From: Polyangiaceae bacterium
GTDB lineage: Bacteria > Myxococcota_A > Polyangia > Polyangiales > Polyangiaceae
Assembly (NCBI GenBank): GCA_025937785.1
Contig: JAICQQ010000066.1
Coordinates: 1-36,958, forward strand
DNA: 36,958 nucleotides
Reading direction: 5' to 3'
The number at the start of each line of letters is the position of its first letter. Position 1 is the first letter of the stretch. Under the pieces are notes generated by a model. It was given only the letters and a program-made list of their open reading frames with translations. It was not told the DNA's origin and searched no databases. The position numbers and the translations under genes are program-made. Below are positions 9,744-18,342 of the stretch, piece by piece.

Positions 9744-10149
9744 CCTCAGGTTCTCCTATCGCTATCGATCACGTCGTCGTCGAGGCACGAATGCTACCCC
9801 TACCGCTTCTTTTTGCGGGCCTACTTCGACTTGTCAACCTTGCCTCGGGCCGTGCCTCTAGTGGCGGAATCCGCCAAGGACAGCGCTCTCTCGGAACGGG
9901 CCCGTGAGCGAGCGTTGCAAGCCGCAAATGCAGCCTTCGGAGCAGCCGAACCAGCCCCGGCCGATCGGCGAGCCAAGCTGAGACGTGGGAGCAATATCGG
10001 GCTTCCGACGGCTTTGTTTCAGGGCGTCGATGCAGCCTCCGGCGCAAAAGGAGGGGACTCGGCTCTTAACTCCAGGTCGCGGCGCGTCGTGAGAGATAGA
10101 TGAGGGGAAGGTCCCGCATGCTATGTAGTCGCCCAATCAACACTGGTGA
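9744..10149. other. Divergent intergenic region, no gene seen
   Basis: About 400 bases between the hybrid kinase and the divergent response regulator. Open frames here (for example across 9860-10100) have no recognisable content. A TTGACA for leftward transcription occurs on the minus strand at 9832-9837 without a good -10 partner. The perfect inverted repeat at 9862-9876 is the only structured element found. Confidence 0.6.
9862..9876. promoter_or_regulatory. Palindrome, possible operator
   Basis: TGGCGGAATCCGCCA is a perfect 7+7 inverted repeat around a single A, in the divergent region between a hybrid kinase and a response regulator, 26 bases upstream of a leftward TTGACA. A dimeric regulator could bind here. 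One such palindrome in this length of DNA is not improbable, so confidence is low. Confidence 0.3.
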
Positions 10150-11424
10150 ATGCCGCATTTCCTGCGCGAGGTGCGGGGAGTGACGCGAGATTCAAGCGGA
10201 GAAAGCGCCGTCCAAATCTTGGCGCCGAACGTCCTGTGCGTGGACGACGACCCGCACGTGCTCATGGCGCTGCGGCGCACGCTTTGCCGCCACTTCTGCG
10301 TGGACGTGGCGCAAGGCGGCCAGCAAGGCCTGGAGCTGATGGAGAAAAAGCGCTACGCAGTGGTGATCGTCGACATGAAAATGCCGGGGATGAGCGGTCT
10401 CGAATTTTTGAGACGTGCGCGGGAAGGAGCCCCCGAGACTACGCGCATTCTACTGACCGGTAATTCGGACTTCGAGTCGGCGGTCGTCGCGACCAACGTC
10501 GGGGGCATCTTCCGATTCGTCTGCAAGCCTTACAATCCCGTCGAGTTTCCAAGCACGGTGGCCAGTGCGGTTCACCACCACCACCTACTGGTTGCGGAGA
10601 AGAACGTCGCCCAGCGGACCCTGGCCGGAACGGTCGATCTGCTGCTCCAGTTTGCCTCAATGCTGGCTCCCGACGTCTGCGAGCGGCTGGCACGGGCACA
10701 GGAGGTAGCGAGATCCGTGTCGCTTGCATCGGGCATCGCCGACTCATCGCCGCTCGAGACGGCGGCGCTGGTACATGTGCTGGCGTGTGCGACGACGCCA
10801 ACGCTGGCTCCGCAGGGGTCGCGCGCCCTCATCGAGGCGCGGTCCGAGCTCCTCGGACGGTCGCAGCGATTGTCGGAACGCCTGCTTGGCGCCATCCCAT
10901 CGTCGTCGCTGGTCCTGAACCTGTTCGAGCGAGCGAGACACGAGACGCTGGACTCGCCCACGGCCGCACTCATGAGTCCCGAAATCATGGCGCTTTTGTT
11001 GCTGCTCGAGTGGGAGGCGCTGATCCAAGCGGGCTCCAACGAAGCGGCGGCGCGCTGGATCCTCGAACAGCGTGAGGTCTACCCGCGCGAATTGCTGGAC
11101 GCGCTGCAGCCGGATGTTGCGACGGCGGAGAGTGAGCTCGAGGTCGCAGTGTGCGACCTCGAGCCGGGCGTGCAGATAAAGTCGGACATTGTGGTCAAGG
11201 CCTCGGGCCAGGTGCTACTGTCCAAAGGCGCAGAGCTCACTCGTCCCATCCTCGAACGCATCCGCCACTACGCTCGCAGCGTGGGTGTGGTAGAGCCCAT
11301 TCGGGTGACCCAGAACCGCCGAGCGTCGTTCCGAGCCGCCCGGCTCCTCGCCCGCAGCGTCGTCGGCAGCGATCTCGTCGCCGACTCCGATCAGCTGACA
11401 TCAGGGACCTGGAAGACCAAGTGA
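10150..11424 (+). CDS. Response regulator with degenerate HD-like output region
   Basis: A 424-residue protein. The receiver (about 27-145) is complete: D33/D34, phospho-acceptor D75 (VDMKMPGMSG), T103 and K126 (CKPYNP). Residues about 155-310 are helical (TLAGTVDLLLQFASMLAPDVCERLARAQEVAR) and match the layout of HD-domain response regulators, but no HD pair or GYP motif is visible, so phosphodiesterase activity is unlikely. The segment at 333-375 (CDLEPGVQIKSDIVVK, then GQVLLSKGAELT) is the small C-terminal module usual in that regulator family. It may act through protein contacts. The stop overlaps the next gene's start (GTGA), so it is coupled to a c-di-GMP phosphodiesterase. The start is uncertain; a GTG at 10180 is an alternative and neither has a strong ribosome binding site. 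Confidence 0.85.
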   Translation: MPHFLREVRGVTRDSSGESAVQILAPNVLCVDDDPHVLMALRRTLCRHFCVDVAQGGQQGLELMEKKRYAVVIVDMKMPGMSGLEFLRRAREGAPETTRILLTGNSDFESAVVATNVGGIFRFVCKPYNPVEFPSTVASAVHHHHLLVAEKNVAQRTLAGTVDLLLQFASMLAPDVCERLARAQEVARSVSLASGIADSSPLETAALVHVLACATTPTLAPQGSRALIEARSELLGRSQRLSERLLGAIPSSSLVLNLFERARHETLDSPTAALMSPEIMALLLLLEWEALIQAGSNEAAARWILEQREVYPRELLDALQPDVATAESELEVAVCDLEPGVQIKSDIVVKASGQVLLSKGAELTRPILERIRHYARSVGVVEPIRVTQNRRASFRAARLLARSVVGSDLVADSDQLTSGTWKTK

Positions 11425-12572
11425 ACGCCACGCCCAGCAAGGTGCTCGTCGTCGACGACGATTCCGATTTGGCGCGAGCCTACGCTCGCATGCTGACCGA
11501 AGCTGGGCACATCGCAGCCACGAGCGGCAACGGGCGTGAGGCGATCCGCTCGCTGGCTGGCGACGACTACGACTGTGTGGTGAGCGACATCACCATGCCC
11601 GACATGGATGGGATACAGCTCCTGAAGCAGGTTCGAGAGAAGGATGGCGATTTGCCGGTAATCCTCATCACGGGTGATCCGGACGTGGAGAGCGCCATCG
11701 AGGCGGTCGACTATGGCGCATTCAAGTATCTGACCAAACCCGTTGAACCGAGCGAGCTGATCCAGACGGTGCGGCAGGCGGTTCAGATCTATCAACTCGC
11801 TCGTCTGAGACGCGAGGCGTGGAGCCTCACCGCTGGCGATGCGCAACGCGACGCCGCTGATCTCTCCGCCCGCCTGGACCGGGCCCTAGCCACGCTGTGG
11901 CCCGCCTTCCAACCCGTGGTTGCCGTCGCCGATGGAAGCTTGTTTGCCTACGAGGCGTTGCTCAGGAGCGAGGAGAAGTCGCTACCTCACCCCGGTGCGG
12001 TGCTCGACGCGGCGCAGCAGTTGGACCGACTCTGTGACGTGGGGCGGGGCATGCGGGCATGCACGGTGGCCAAGTTGCGCGTCTCGGACTCGAGTTGCGA
12101 CCTGTTCCTCAATTTGCATCCCACGGATCTGACAGATCCGCTCTTGCTCAACCCGAACGCGCCGCACATGGCCTTCGCCAATCGCATCGTGTTGGAAATC
12201 ACCGAACGTGCCTCTATTTCCGGCGTCAGCGATGTTGCCGCGAAAATTCGCGCGCTGCGTGACGCTGGCTTTCGCATCGCTGTCGACGACTTGGGCGCAG
12301 GCTACGCGGGGCTCGCGAGCTTCGTACAGCTCGAGCCCGATCTGGTGAAGCTCGACATGTGTCTGGTGCGAGATGTCCACAAGAACGCGACGAAGCAGCG
12401 CTTGGTCAAATCCATGACCCAGGTCTGCGCCGACATGGGCATGTTGGTCGTGGGGGAAGGGGTAGAGACGCGCGAGGAGCGCGATGCCCTGGTGGAGCTG
12501 GGCTGCGACTTGCTGCAAGGTTATCTGTTCGGTAAGCCGCACCGCGAGCTGCTTCAGCCCGCGTGGGATTAG
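11421..12572 (+). CDS. REC-EAL response regulator, c-di-GMP phosphodiesterase
   Basis: A 383-residue response regulator that should hydrolyse c-di-GMP to pGpG when its receiver is phosphorylated. The receiver (about 5-125) has D12-D14, D56 (SDITMPDMDG), T84 and K106. The EAL domain (about 150-380) keeps its signature residues: E178-A-L (YEALLR), N231 (LNLHP), E259 (LEITER), D289/D290 (VDDLGAGYAGL), K310 (KLD), E346 and E349 (GEGVET) and Q366 (LLQGYLFGKP), so it looks catalytically competent. The GTG start at 11421 overlaps the stop of the preceding regulator; a longer open frame upstream lies inside that gene. It converges on a diguanylate cyclase gene 16 bases away, so opposing enzymes sit tail to tail. 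Confidence 0.93.
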   Translation: MNATPSKVLVVDDDSDLARAYARMLTEAGHIAATSGNGREAIRSLAGDDYDCVVSDITMPDMDGIQLLKQVREKDGDLPVILITGDPDVESAIEAVDYGAFKYLTKPVEPSELIQTVRQAVQIYQLARLRREAWSLTAGDAQRDAADLSARLDRALATLWPAFQPVVAVADGSLFAYEALLRSEEKSLPHPGAVLDAAQQLDRLCDVGRGMRACTVAKLRVSDSSCDLFLNLHPTDLTDPLLLNPNAPHMAFANRIVLEITERASISGVSDVAAKIRALRDAGFRIAVDDLGAGYAGLASFVQLEPDLVKLDMCLVRDVHKNATKQRLVKSMTQVCADMGMLVVGEGVETREERDALVELGCDLLQGYLFGKPHRELLQPAWD

Positions 12573-12588
12573 GCTGGGCAGCGCGGCT

Positions 12589-13587
12589 CTAGCCTGCTTC
12601 GTCACGCGCGACGCACACGCGGTTGCGCCCGCTGGTCTTCGCCTGGTAGAGCGCCAGGTCCGCTTCGTGAATCAGATCTTCGATCTGCACCGCGGCGATC
12701 TGGGGGTAGGCAGCGACCCCGAGGCTGATCGAGACTTGGGTGGGCTCCGTCACCGCTCCCGGCTGGGAAATCCGCTGCTGCGCCTCACCGGCGTTCAAAC
12801 TGGGCACCGGCGCCGCGAGGTAGTCGTGTAGCGTCAATGCTTCGACTCTCTTGCGGTACCGTTCAGCGACGGTCACGGCGCCCTTCATATCGGTCTCGGG
12901 GAGCACGAGCACGAACTCTTCGCCTCCGAAGCGTCCGGCGACATCGCGCTCGCGCAGATCGGCTCGCAGTACCGAAGCCACTCCGCGGATCACCGTGTCA
13001 CCCATGAGGTGGCCGAACCGATCGTTGATGGACTTGAAGTGGTCGATGTCGAGCATGACCACCGCCAGCGACGTGTCTGCGGCGACGGCTCGCAGCATCT
13101 CCACCTCGGCCACCTCCATGAAATGGCGGCGGGTGGCGAGCTGGGTCAGCACGTCGGTGTTCACGAGCTTCTCGAGCTCTTCGTTTTTCTGGCGCAGAGC
13201 ACGTTGAAGCACACGCACCTCGACGTGAACGCGGACCCGCGCCACCAACTCGACGTCGTGGAATGGCTTCACCAAGTAGTCTTTGGCGCCGCACTCCAGC
13301 GCGTGCACCTTTTGTGCAATGTCTCCGTCTGCCGTGAGCATGATCACCGGGATGTCACGCAATTCTGGGCGGCAACGGAGCAGACTGAGCAGCTTGATGC
13401 CGTTCATTCCAGGCATGTTCACGTCGCAAAGGATGAGGTCGACGGGACGCGAGACCAGAAGCTTGTAACCTTCCAGACCGTCCTTGGCCGCCAGGACGCG
13501 ATAGCTGCCACCAGCCTCCAGAATGTCCTTCACGTGGCTTCTCACCGTGCCGGAGTCGTCGATGATGAGTACCGTCTGTTCGGTCAT
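12589..13587 (-). CDS. REC-GGDEF response regulator, diguanylate cyclase
   Basis: A 332-residue PleD-like cyclase making c-di-GMP from GTP. The receiver (about 4-122) has D10/D11, D55 (CDVNMPGMNG), T85 and K107. A short coiled coil (about 125-142) precedes the GGDEF domain (about 143-330). The active site is GGEEF at 221-225, with the metal-binding D180 region (MLDIDHFKSIND). An RxxD inhibitory site (RERD, 212-215) lies the canonical five residues upstream, so product inhibition is expected. An insert of about 30 residues (about 253-285) precedes SISLGVAAYP. It is a close paralogue of the cyclase at 17285-18340, which has an insert at the same place. The ATG at 13587 lacks a clear ribosome binding site but fits the receiver's usual start. 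Confidence 0.95.
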   Translation of the reverse strand: MTEQTVLIIDDSGTVRSHVKDILEAGGSYRVLAAKDGLEGYKLLVSRPVDLILCDVNMPGMNGIKLLSLLRCRPELRDIPVIMLTADGDIAQKVHALECGAKDYLVKPFHDVELVARVRVHVEVRVLQRALRQKNEELEKLVNTDVLTQLATRRHFMEVAEVEMLRAVAADTSLAVVMLDIDHFKSINDRFGHLMGDTVIRGVASVLRADLRERDVAGRFGGEEFVLVLPETDMKGAVTVAERYRKRVEALTLHDYLAAPVPSLNAGEAQQRISQPGAVTEPTQVSISLGVAAYPQIAAVQIEDLIHEADLALYQAKTSGRNRVCVARDEAG

Positions 13588-13726
13588 GGTCGTCGCTTGC
13601 CCGGTGGGGCCGAGGGGACGGGCACGTCAGGCTTCGTGATAACACGACGCTCAGCCACGGTGGTCGCGATCCGCAACTGGGCACGCGCCGCGGGACTGGC
13701 CCGCTGACCGCGAGCGCGCCGAGGAT

Positions 13727-16700
13727 TCATTCGTACAGGTCCCAGTCGAAAGTGGCCATGTTCATGCTTTCAGCGCCGTAACGCTGCTTGGCGTCACGCA
13801 GCAAGCGTTCGGGGGGGGTGTCGAGCACCTTCAAGTCCCAGAGCCGGATGCTGGCGTCATCGCTTGCGCTGGCGAGCCACGCCCGGCCTGGCGCGAAGCG
13901 AACGTCTCGGATCGGTCCCTCGTGATCACGAAGGCTCGCGAGCAGCTTGCCTTGCTCGAGATCCCAAATGCGGATCACCTCGTCTTCACCGGCACCGGCT
14001 AACCAGCGCCGATCCGAAGAGACATCCAGCGCCAAGATCCGCCCGCGCGCATCGCTGAGTCGAATGCGCTCGCGCTTCGTTTCGATGTTCCACACGCGGA
14101 TCACACCATCGGCGCTCCCGCTGGCGAGCTCTTGGTTCGAGACGAACGCCACGCTCATCACTCGCGCGCGCGAGCCCGAAAACCGAGCGAGCTGGCGCGT
14201 CAGGCGCGTGTCCCACAGGACGATGTCGCCGTTGCGCGTGCCGACGGCGATCAGCTTGTCGTCGGGACTGACACGGATCGAGTCGATGCCGGACTCGACG
14301 CGCCGTGCCGCAATCAGCTGACCTTGCTTCGCGTCCCACCGCTTCAGGTGGCCGTCGGCATCCCCCGAAATCAGCTCGGCGCCTCCCTTCGAGAAGGTTG
14401 CGCTGCGCACCGAGCTCTGGTGCCCGAAGAGCACGCTGGTGGGGACGCCCGTGCGCAGGTCCCACACGATGAGATCACCCTGCTTGCCATTCACCGCGAG
14501 CTGCTTGCCATTCGCCGAAATCGCCAGGGCGCGCACTTCGTCCGTGCTCACCGGTAAGCGCGTCTTGCAAGCAGCCTGCTCGAGGTCCCACAGGCACACC
14601 GAAGTGGCTCCGACGCCGCCGCTGATCAGGCCGTCGCTGCCCGGCAGCCATGCCACGCGCAGCACGTTCGCCCGATCGAGCAAGCGGTGCCGCCAGCGGA
14701 TGTCGGGGATCTGCCAGTGGCGGCGCGTGAAGCTGCGGTCCACGCTCACGAACTTCTTTTCGTCGCTCGAGAGCGAGACACTCAGCACACCGTCGCGATG
14801 CCCCGGCAGTTCGGCGATGCCGCGCCGCAGGTCCAGATCGTACCAAACGACTCTGTGGTCGTGCGTACCGTAGATCAGCTGGCGCCCGGACTTCGACCAG
14901 GCGAAGTCTCTCGCGACTCGACCGGTGGCGATGATCCGCGGGTCTGCGTCGGGACTCGCGACCTGCCACAGCCGGACGCTCTGGTCGGCGCTGGCGCTGG
15001 CCAAGAGGGCGTTCGTCGGTGAGAAGGCGAGCGCCGTCACGGTACCGTGGTGGCCCGAGATGCTCACTGGCTGTTCGGGATGGGCGGGTATCCAGAGCTT
15101 GAGGGCGCCCAGCCGCCCCCCCGCTGCCAGGTTCCCCGAGGCGCTCATGGCGAGCGCGCTCACCGATTCGCCGAGCTCGTACGTGGAGACGACGCTCAGC
15201 GTCGCGGGATCCCTGAGCTCCACGTGGCCGTCGACGCGGCCGACCAAGAGCTGCTGGTCGGATGCGTCCAGACCGAGCACGCTGATGGCGGCACCGCCCC
15301 CCGAGCGCGCGACGCTGCCGTTGGGGTGGCGCATGTCCCGGGCCTGGATTTCGCCGCTCTCGTCGGCGCTGAAGAGACGATCGCCCGCTCGGGTCAGCGC
15401 CAGCGCCGAGACCTCTGCGCGGTGCCGCGTCACTTGCTGCAGGCTCTTGCTCGCGGCGGTGACGTTCTTCCCGCTCGCACACACGCTGGTCTGCGATTGC
15501 TCGGAATGCACGATTTCGCTGCAGGCTGTGTGAAACTCTTCGACGGCTTCGAAGCGAGGCATCAGCGCGCGCGAGACGCTGGCGACGATCCCGCGAGTTT
15601 CGGCCCTGGGCACGATGCTGAGCGACTGGGACGCGAGCAGGTCCGCGCTGACGGGGTCGTGTCGTGCGAGAGCGGCTGCGGCGCGCCTGGCCAAGAGCTG
15701 GGCCAGACTTTCGTGCGCCTTGCGTGCGCTGACGCGCTGGAGCTTTTCGCTGAGGCGGGCGTCGTCCCGGGCGGCGACGACGCGCTGGTAGGCCGCGACG
15801 GACGCGACGAGCGCCACCGACAGCCCCGCGGCGCCAACCATGACCGTAGTGCGGTGCCCCTGCCAGAAACGCCGCCACAGATCCCACGACGAATACTCGT
15901 AGGCGCCCACCTTGGCGCCGGTGAGGTAGGCCTCGACGTCTTTCGCCATGTCGCCCGCGGTCTGGTACCTGGCGTGGGGGGAACGCTCCAGCGCTCGCAC
16001 CGCCACGGCGCTGAGCTCGCGCGGAATACCGGGATCGATCTGCTGCGCCGGCGTCACTTTGGCCGTGGCCGCGGCCGCCACCAGCTCCCTGAAAGTCCCT
16101 CGAAAGGGCAGGCGGCCCGAGAGCAGCAGGTACAGCACTACGCCGAGCGACCAGACGTCGGAGCGCTCGTCCACGAGGTCTACCCGCCCGAGCAGTTGCT
16201 CGGGCGCCATGTAAGCCGGAGTCCCCACCAGGTTGCCGACAGCCGTCGCTTCGGGACGTTCCTCCTCCGGTTCGCGGATCATCGGTGACCTCGCAGGAGC
16301 GTGGACGTCGCTCTTGACCTTGGCCGTACCCCAATCGAGCACCACCGTTTCACCGAACTCGCCCAGCATCACGTTCTGGGGCTTGATGTCGCGATGAATC
16401 ACGCCGCGGCTATGGGCGTACGCGATTGCATGACAGAGCCCGAGAAAATGATTGAGCAGCGAGAGTCGGTCGGGCAGCGATCGCGCGTCCTCGATGGCCT
16501 GACGCAGCGTCTTGCCCCGGATTCGCTTCATCGAGTAGTACAAGCGACCGTCGTCGCGTTCGCCCACCTCGTAGACCGGCACGATGTTGGGATGTTCGAG
16601 CTGCCCGGTGACACGGGCCTCGCGCAGGAATCGCGCGCGCAATGCCGCTACCTCTTGCTGAGACCCTTTGAGGCGCTCCGGGAGAATCTCTTTGATGGCA

Positions 16701-17068
16701 ATCTCGCGTTGCAGTCCCATGTCGATCGAGGTGAACACTCTGCCGAGCGCCCCTCTGCCGATTTCGTCGATCTCGACGGACGCACCGACGTGCCTCTGTG
16801 CAGGCGCAATGCTGCCGGCGAGCACGGTTCGCTCCAGGGAGTCGCCCGGGACCGAGCTCGGGGCATCGGGGATGGACTCTTCGAAGCGTATGGCGACAGG
16901 AGGCCCGGGCGCCCCGAGCAAACCGGCGACGCCGCAGAGGTCGTAGGCGCGGTGCATATCACTGGGTCGTCCAGCGCCGGGCGCGTCGGGCACGCGGGTG
17001 TCCTGTAGATCCTCGTCTGCCGGATCCCCCTCGTTCTCGACCTCGCTGGGCGACGGTATCGAGCGCAT
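13727..17068 (-). CDS. Ser/Thr protein kinase with C-terminal WD40 repeats
   Basis: A 1113-residue eukaryote-type kinase. The kinase domain (about 98-385) has the glycine loop IGRGALGRVF, K126 (IAIKEIL), HRDIKPQN (H225-R-D227), a DWG instead of DFG at 245-247, and MAPEQ (287-291). One membrane helix (about 408-428) follows, then an extracytoplasmic part: a helical region (about 435-510) and at least 13 WD40-type blades between about 545 and 1085, ending in motifs such as VRLWQV, LIVWDL, IRVWNI and IRLWDL. Thirteen or fourteen blades would make two seven-bladed propellers, suited to protein binding outside the membrane. The catalytic residues are present, so it should be active; DWG is a tolerated variant in some bacterial kinases. 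The ATG has AGGA directly before it, which is unusually close, so the start is uncertain; the next in-frame ATG is at 16957. Confidence 0.93.
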   Translation of the reverse strand: MRSIPSPSEVENEGDPADEDLQDTRVPDAPGAGRPSDMHRAYDLCGVAGLLGAPGPPVAIRFEESIPDAPSSVPGDSLERTVLAGSIAPAQRHVGASVEIDEIGRGALGRVFTSIDMGLQREIAIKEILPERLKGSQQEVAALRARFLREARVTGQLEHPNIVPVYEVGERDDGRLYYSMKRIRGKTLRQAIEDARSLPDRLSLLNHFLGLCHAIAYAHSRGVIHRDIKPQNVMLGEFGETVVLDWGTAKVKSDVHAPARSPMIREPEEERPEATAVGNLVGTPAYMAPEQLLGRVDLVDERSDVWSLGVVLYLLLSGRLPFRGTFRELVAAAATAKVTPAQQIDPGIPRELSAVAVRALERSPHARYQTAGDMAKDVEAYLTGAKVGAYEYSSWDLWRRFWQGHRTTVMVGAAGLSVALVASVAAYQRVVAARDDARLSEKLQRVSARKAHESLAQLLARRAAAALARHDPVSADLLASQSLSIVPRAETRGIVASVSRALMPRFEAVEEFHTACSEIVHSEQSQTSVCASGKNVTAASKSLQQVTRHRAEVSALALTRAGDRLFSADESGEIQARDMRHPNGSVARSGGGAAISVLGLDASDQQLLVGRVDGHVELRDPATLSVVSTYELGESVSALAMSASGNLAAGGRLGALKLWIPAHPEQPVSISGHHGTVTALAFSPTNALLASASADQSVRLWQVASPDADPRIIATGRVARDFAWSKSGRQLIYGTHDHRVVWYDLDLRRGIAELPGHRDGVLSVSLSSDEKKFVSVDRSFTRRHWQIPDIRWRHRLLDRANVLRVAWLPGSDGLISGGVGATSVCLWDLEQAACKTRLPVSTDEVRALAISANGKQLAVNGKQGDLIVWDLRTGVPTSVLFGHQSSVRSATFSKGGAELISGDADGHLKRWDAKQGQLIAARRVESGIDSIRVSPDDKLIAVGTRNGDIVLWDTRLTRQLARFSGSRARVMSVAFVSNQELASGSADGVIRVWNIETKRERIRLSDARGRILALDVSSDRRWLAGAGEDEVIRIWDLEQGKLLASLRDHEGPIRDVRFAPGRAWLASASDDASIRLWDLKVLDTPPERLLRDAKQRYGAESMNMATFDWDLYE

Positions 17069-17284
17069 TCCTCATGATTTTACGACCGTTGTCCGCCGCC
17101 GTTTACCACATTCAGGCCAGATCCTCTGTCGCCGTGCCTGTTCGGCGGATGTAGGTGCCCAAAAGCAATGCGAACTTGGCGGATATCGCTAACGTACTCT
17201 GGAAAGGACGCTGAAGGAGGGGACGGCGCCTATAGTTTTGACTTCCATCGCCGCATATTCCCTAGGAGGATCGAGCCGGGGTTC

Positions 17285-18340
17285 GTGACACAAACCATCC
17301 TGATCGTAGACGACTCGGAAGAGGCGCGTGAGCACATCAGCGGCATACTCACGGAGGGTTTGGCGGGGATCCGCACGCTGACCGCACCCAACGGACTGGA
17401 CGCGTTCATGCTGTTGGTTTCCAGGCAGGTCGACCTGGTGCTGTGCGACGTCGTGATGCCAGTGCTGGATGGCTTCAAGTTTCTCGCGCTCAAAGCCACG
17501 CGCCCGGATCTGAGTGACGTTCCCGTCATCATTCTCACGGTGGTCGAGGAAGTGAGCCAAAAGGTCAAGGCCTTGGAAGCCGGCGCTGCGGATTGCCTGA
17601 CCAAGCCGGTGCATGCTTCGGAGCTGCTCGCGCGTGTGCGCGTACACCTCAAGGCGCGCTCGTTCCAACAAGAACTTCGCCGCAAGAACGCCGAGTTGGA
17701 GTTGCTTTCCAACACGGATGCCTTGACCAGGATCGCCAATCGCCGCCACTTCCTCGCGATCGCCGAGGTCGAGCTGCTGCGAGCCGCCGAGGAACGGGTC
17801 CCGCTGTCCGTGGTGATGGTGGACATCGATCACTTCAAGAAGATCAACGACGACTATGGCCACTTGATCGGCGATCAGGTGCTCGGGCGCGTAGCAGACA
17901 CGCTGCAGGGCGACCTCCGCCATGGAGAAATCGCAGCGCGCTACGGTGGCGAAGAATTCGCCGTGCTTTTGCCCAACACCGAGCTCAGCGGTGCTGCCGC
18001 GTTCGCCCAACGTTGCCGAACCAGGCTGGAGGCGCTGCGCATGGACGTCGCTGGCCGAGCGCTTTCGATCCGGGTTCAAGGCGGCCCTTCGCTGCAGCCG
18101 GCCCCGGTATCCGTTCGGAACCGTTCCCTGCTCGAGCCCGAGATCTCCTGGGGGATCCAGATTCCGGCGCAGGTCAACGAGCTTCGCGTTACGGCCAGCT
18201 TCGGCGTCGCAGGCTTTCCGTCGCCAAAGATTCACACGGTGGACGACCTCTTGCGCTGCGCGGATCGAGCACTCTACCGAGCGAAAGCGTCAGGCCGCGA
18301 TTGCGTCTACTTGGACGGGCAGGCGGGCGCAGCGTCCTGA
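17285..18340 (+). CDS. REC-GGDEF response regulator, diguanylate cyclase
   Basis: A 351-residue cyclase of the same build as the one at 12589-13587. The receiver has D9/D10, D55 (CDVVMPVLDG), T85 and K107 (TKPVHASELL). The GGDEF domain carries VMVDIDHFKKIND and GGEEF at 221-225. Where the paralogue has the RxxD inhibitory site, this protein has RHGE (212-215), so feedback inhibition by c-di-GMP may be weakened. A 40-residue insert (about 255-298) precedes VTASFGVAGFP. The start is taken as GTG at 17285, which begins the receiver properly; AGGAGG lies at 17264-17269, a rather long 15 bases away. An in-frame ATG at 17168 would add 39 residues of no recognisable content. It is divergent from the WD40 kinase and converges on the protease gene two bases away. 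Confidence 0.93.
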   Translation: MTQTILIVDDSEEAREHISGILTEGLAGIRTLTAPNGLDAFMLLVSRQVDLVLCDVVMPVLDGFKFLALKATRPDLSDVPVIILTVVEEVSQKVKALEAGAADCLTKPVHASELLARVRVHLKARSFQQELRRKNAELELLSNTDALTRIANRRHFLAIAEVELLRAAEERVPLSVVMVDIDHFKKINDDYGHLIGDQVLGRVADTLQGDLRHGEIAARYGGEEFAVLLPNTELSGAAAFAQRCRTRLEALRMDVAGRALSIRVQGGPSLQPAPVSVRNRSLLEPEISWGIQIPAQVNELRVTASFGVAGFPSPKIHTVDDLLRCADRALYRAKASGRDCVYLDGQAGAAS

Positions 18341-18342
18341 TT

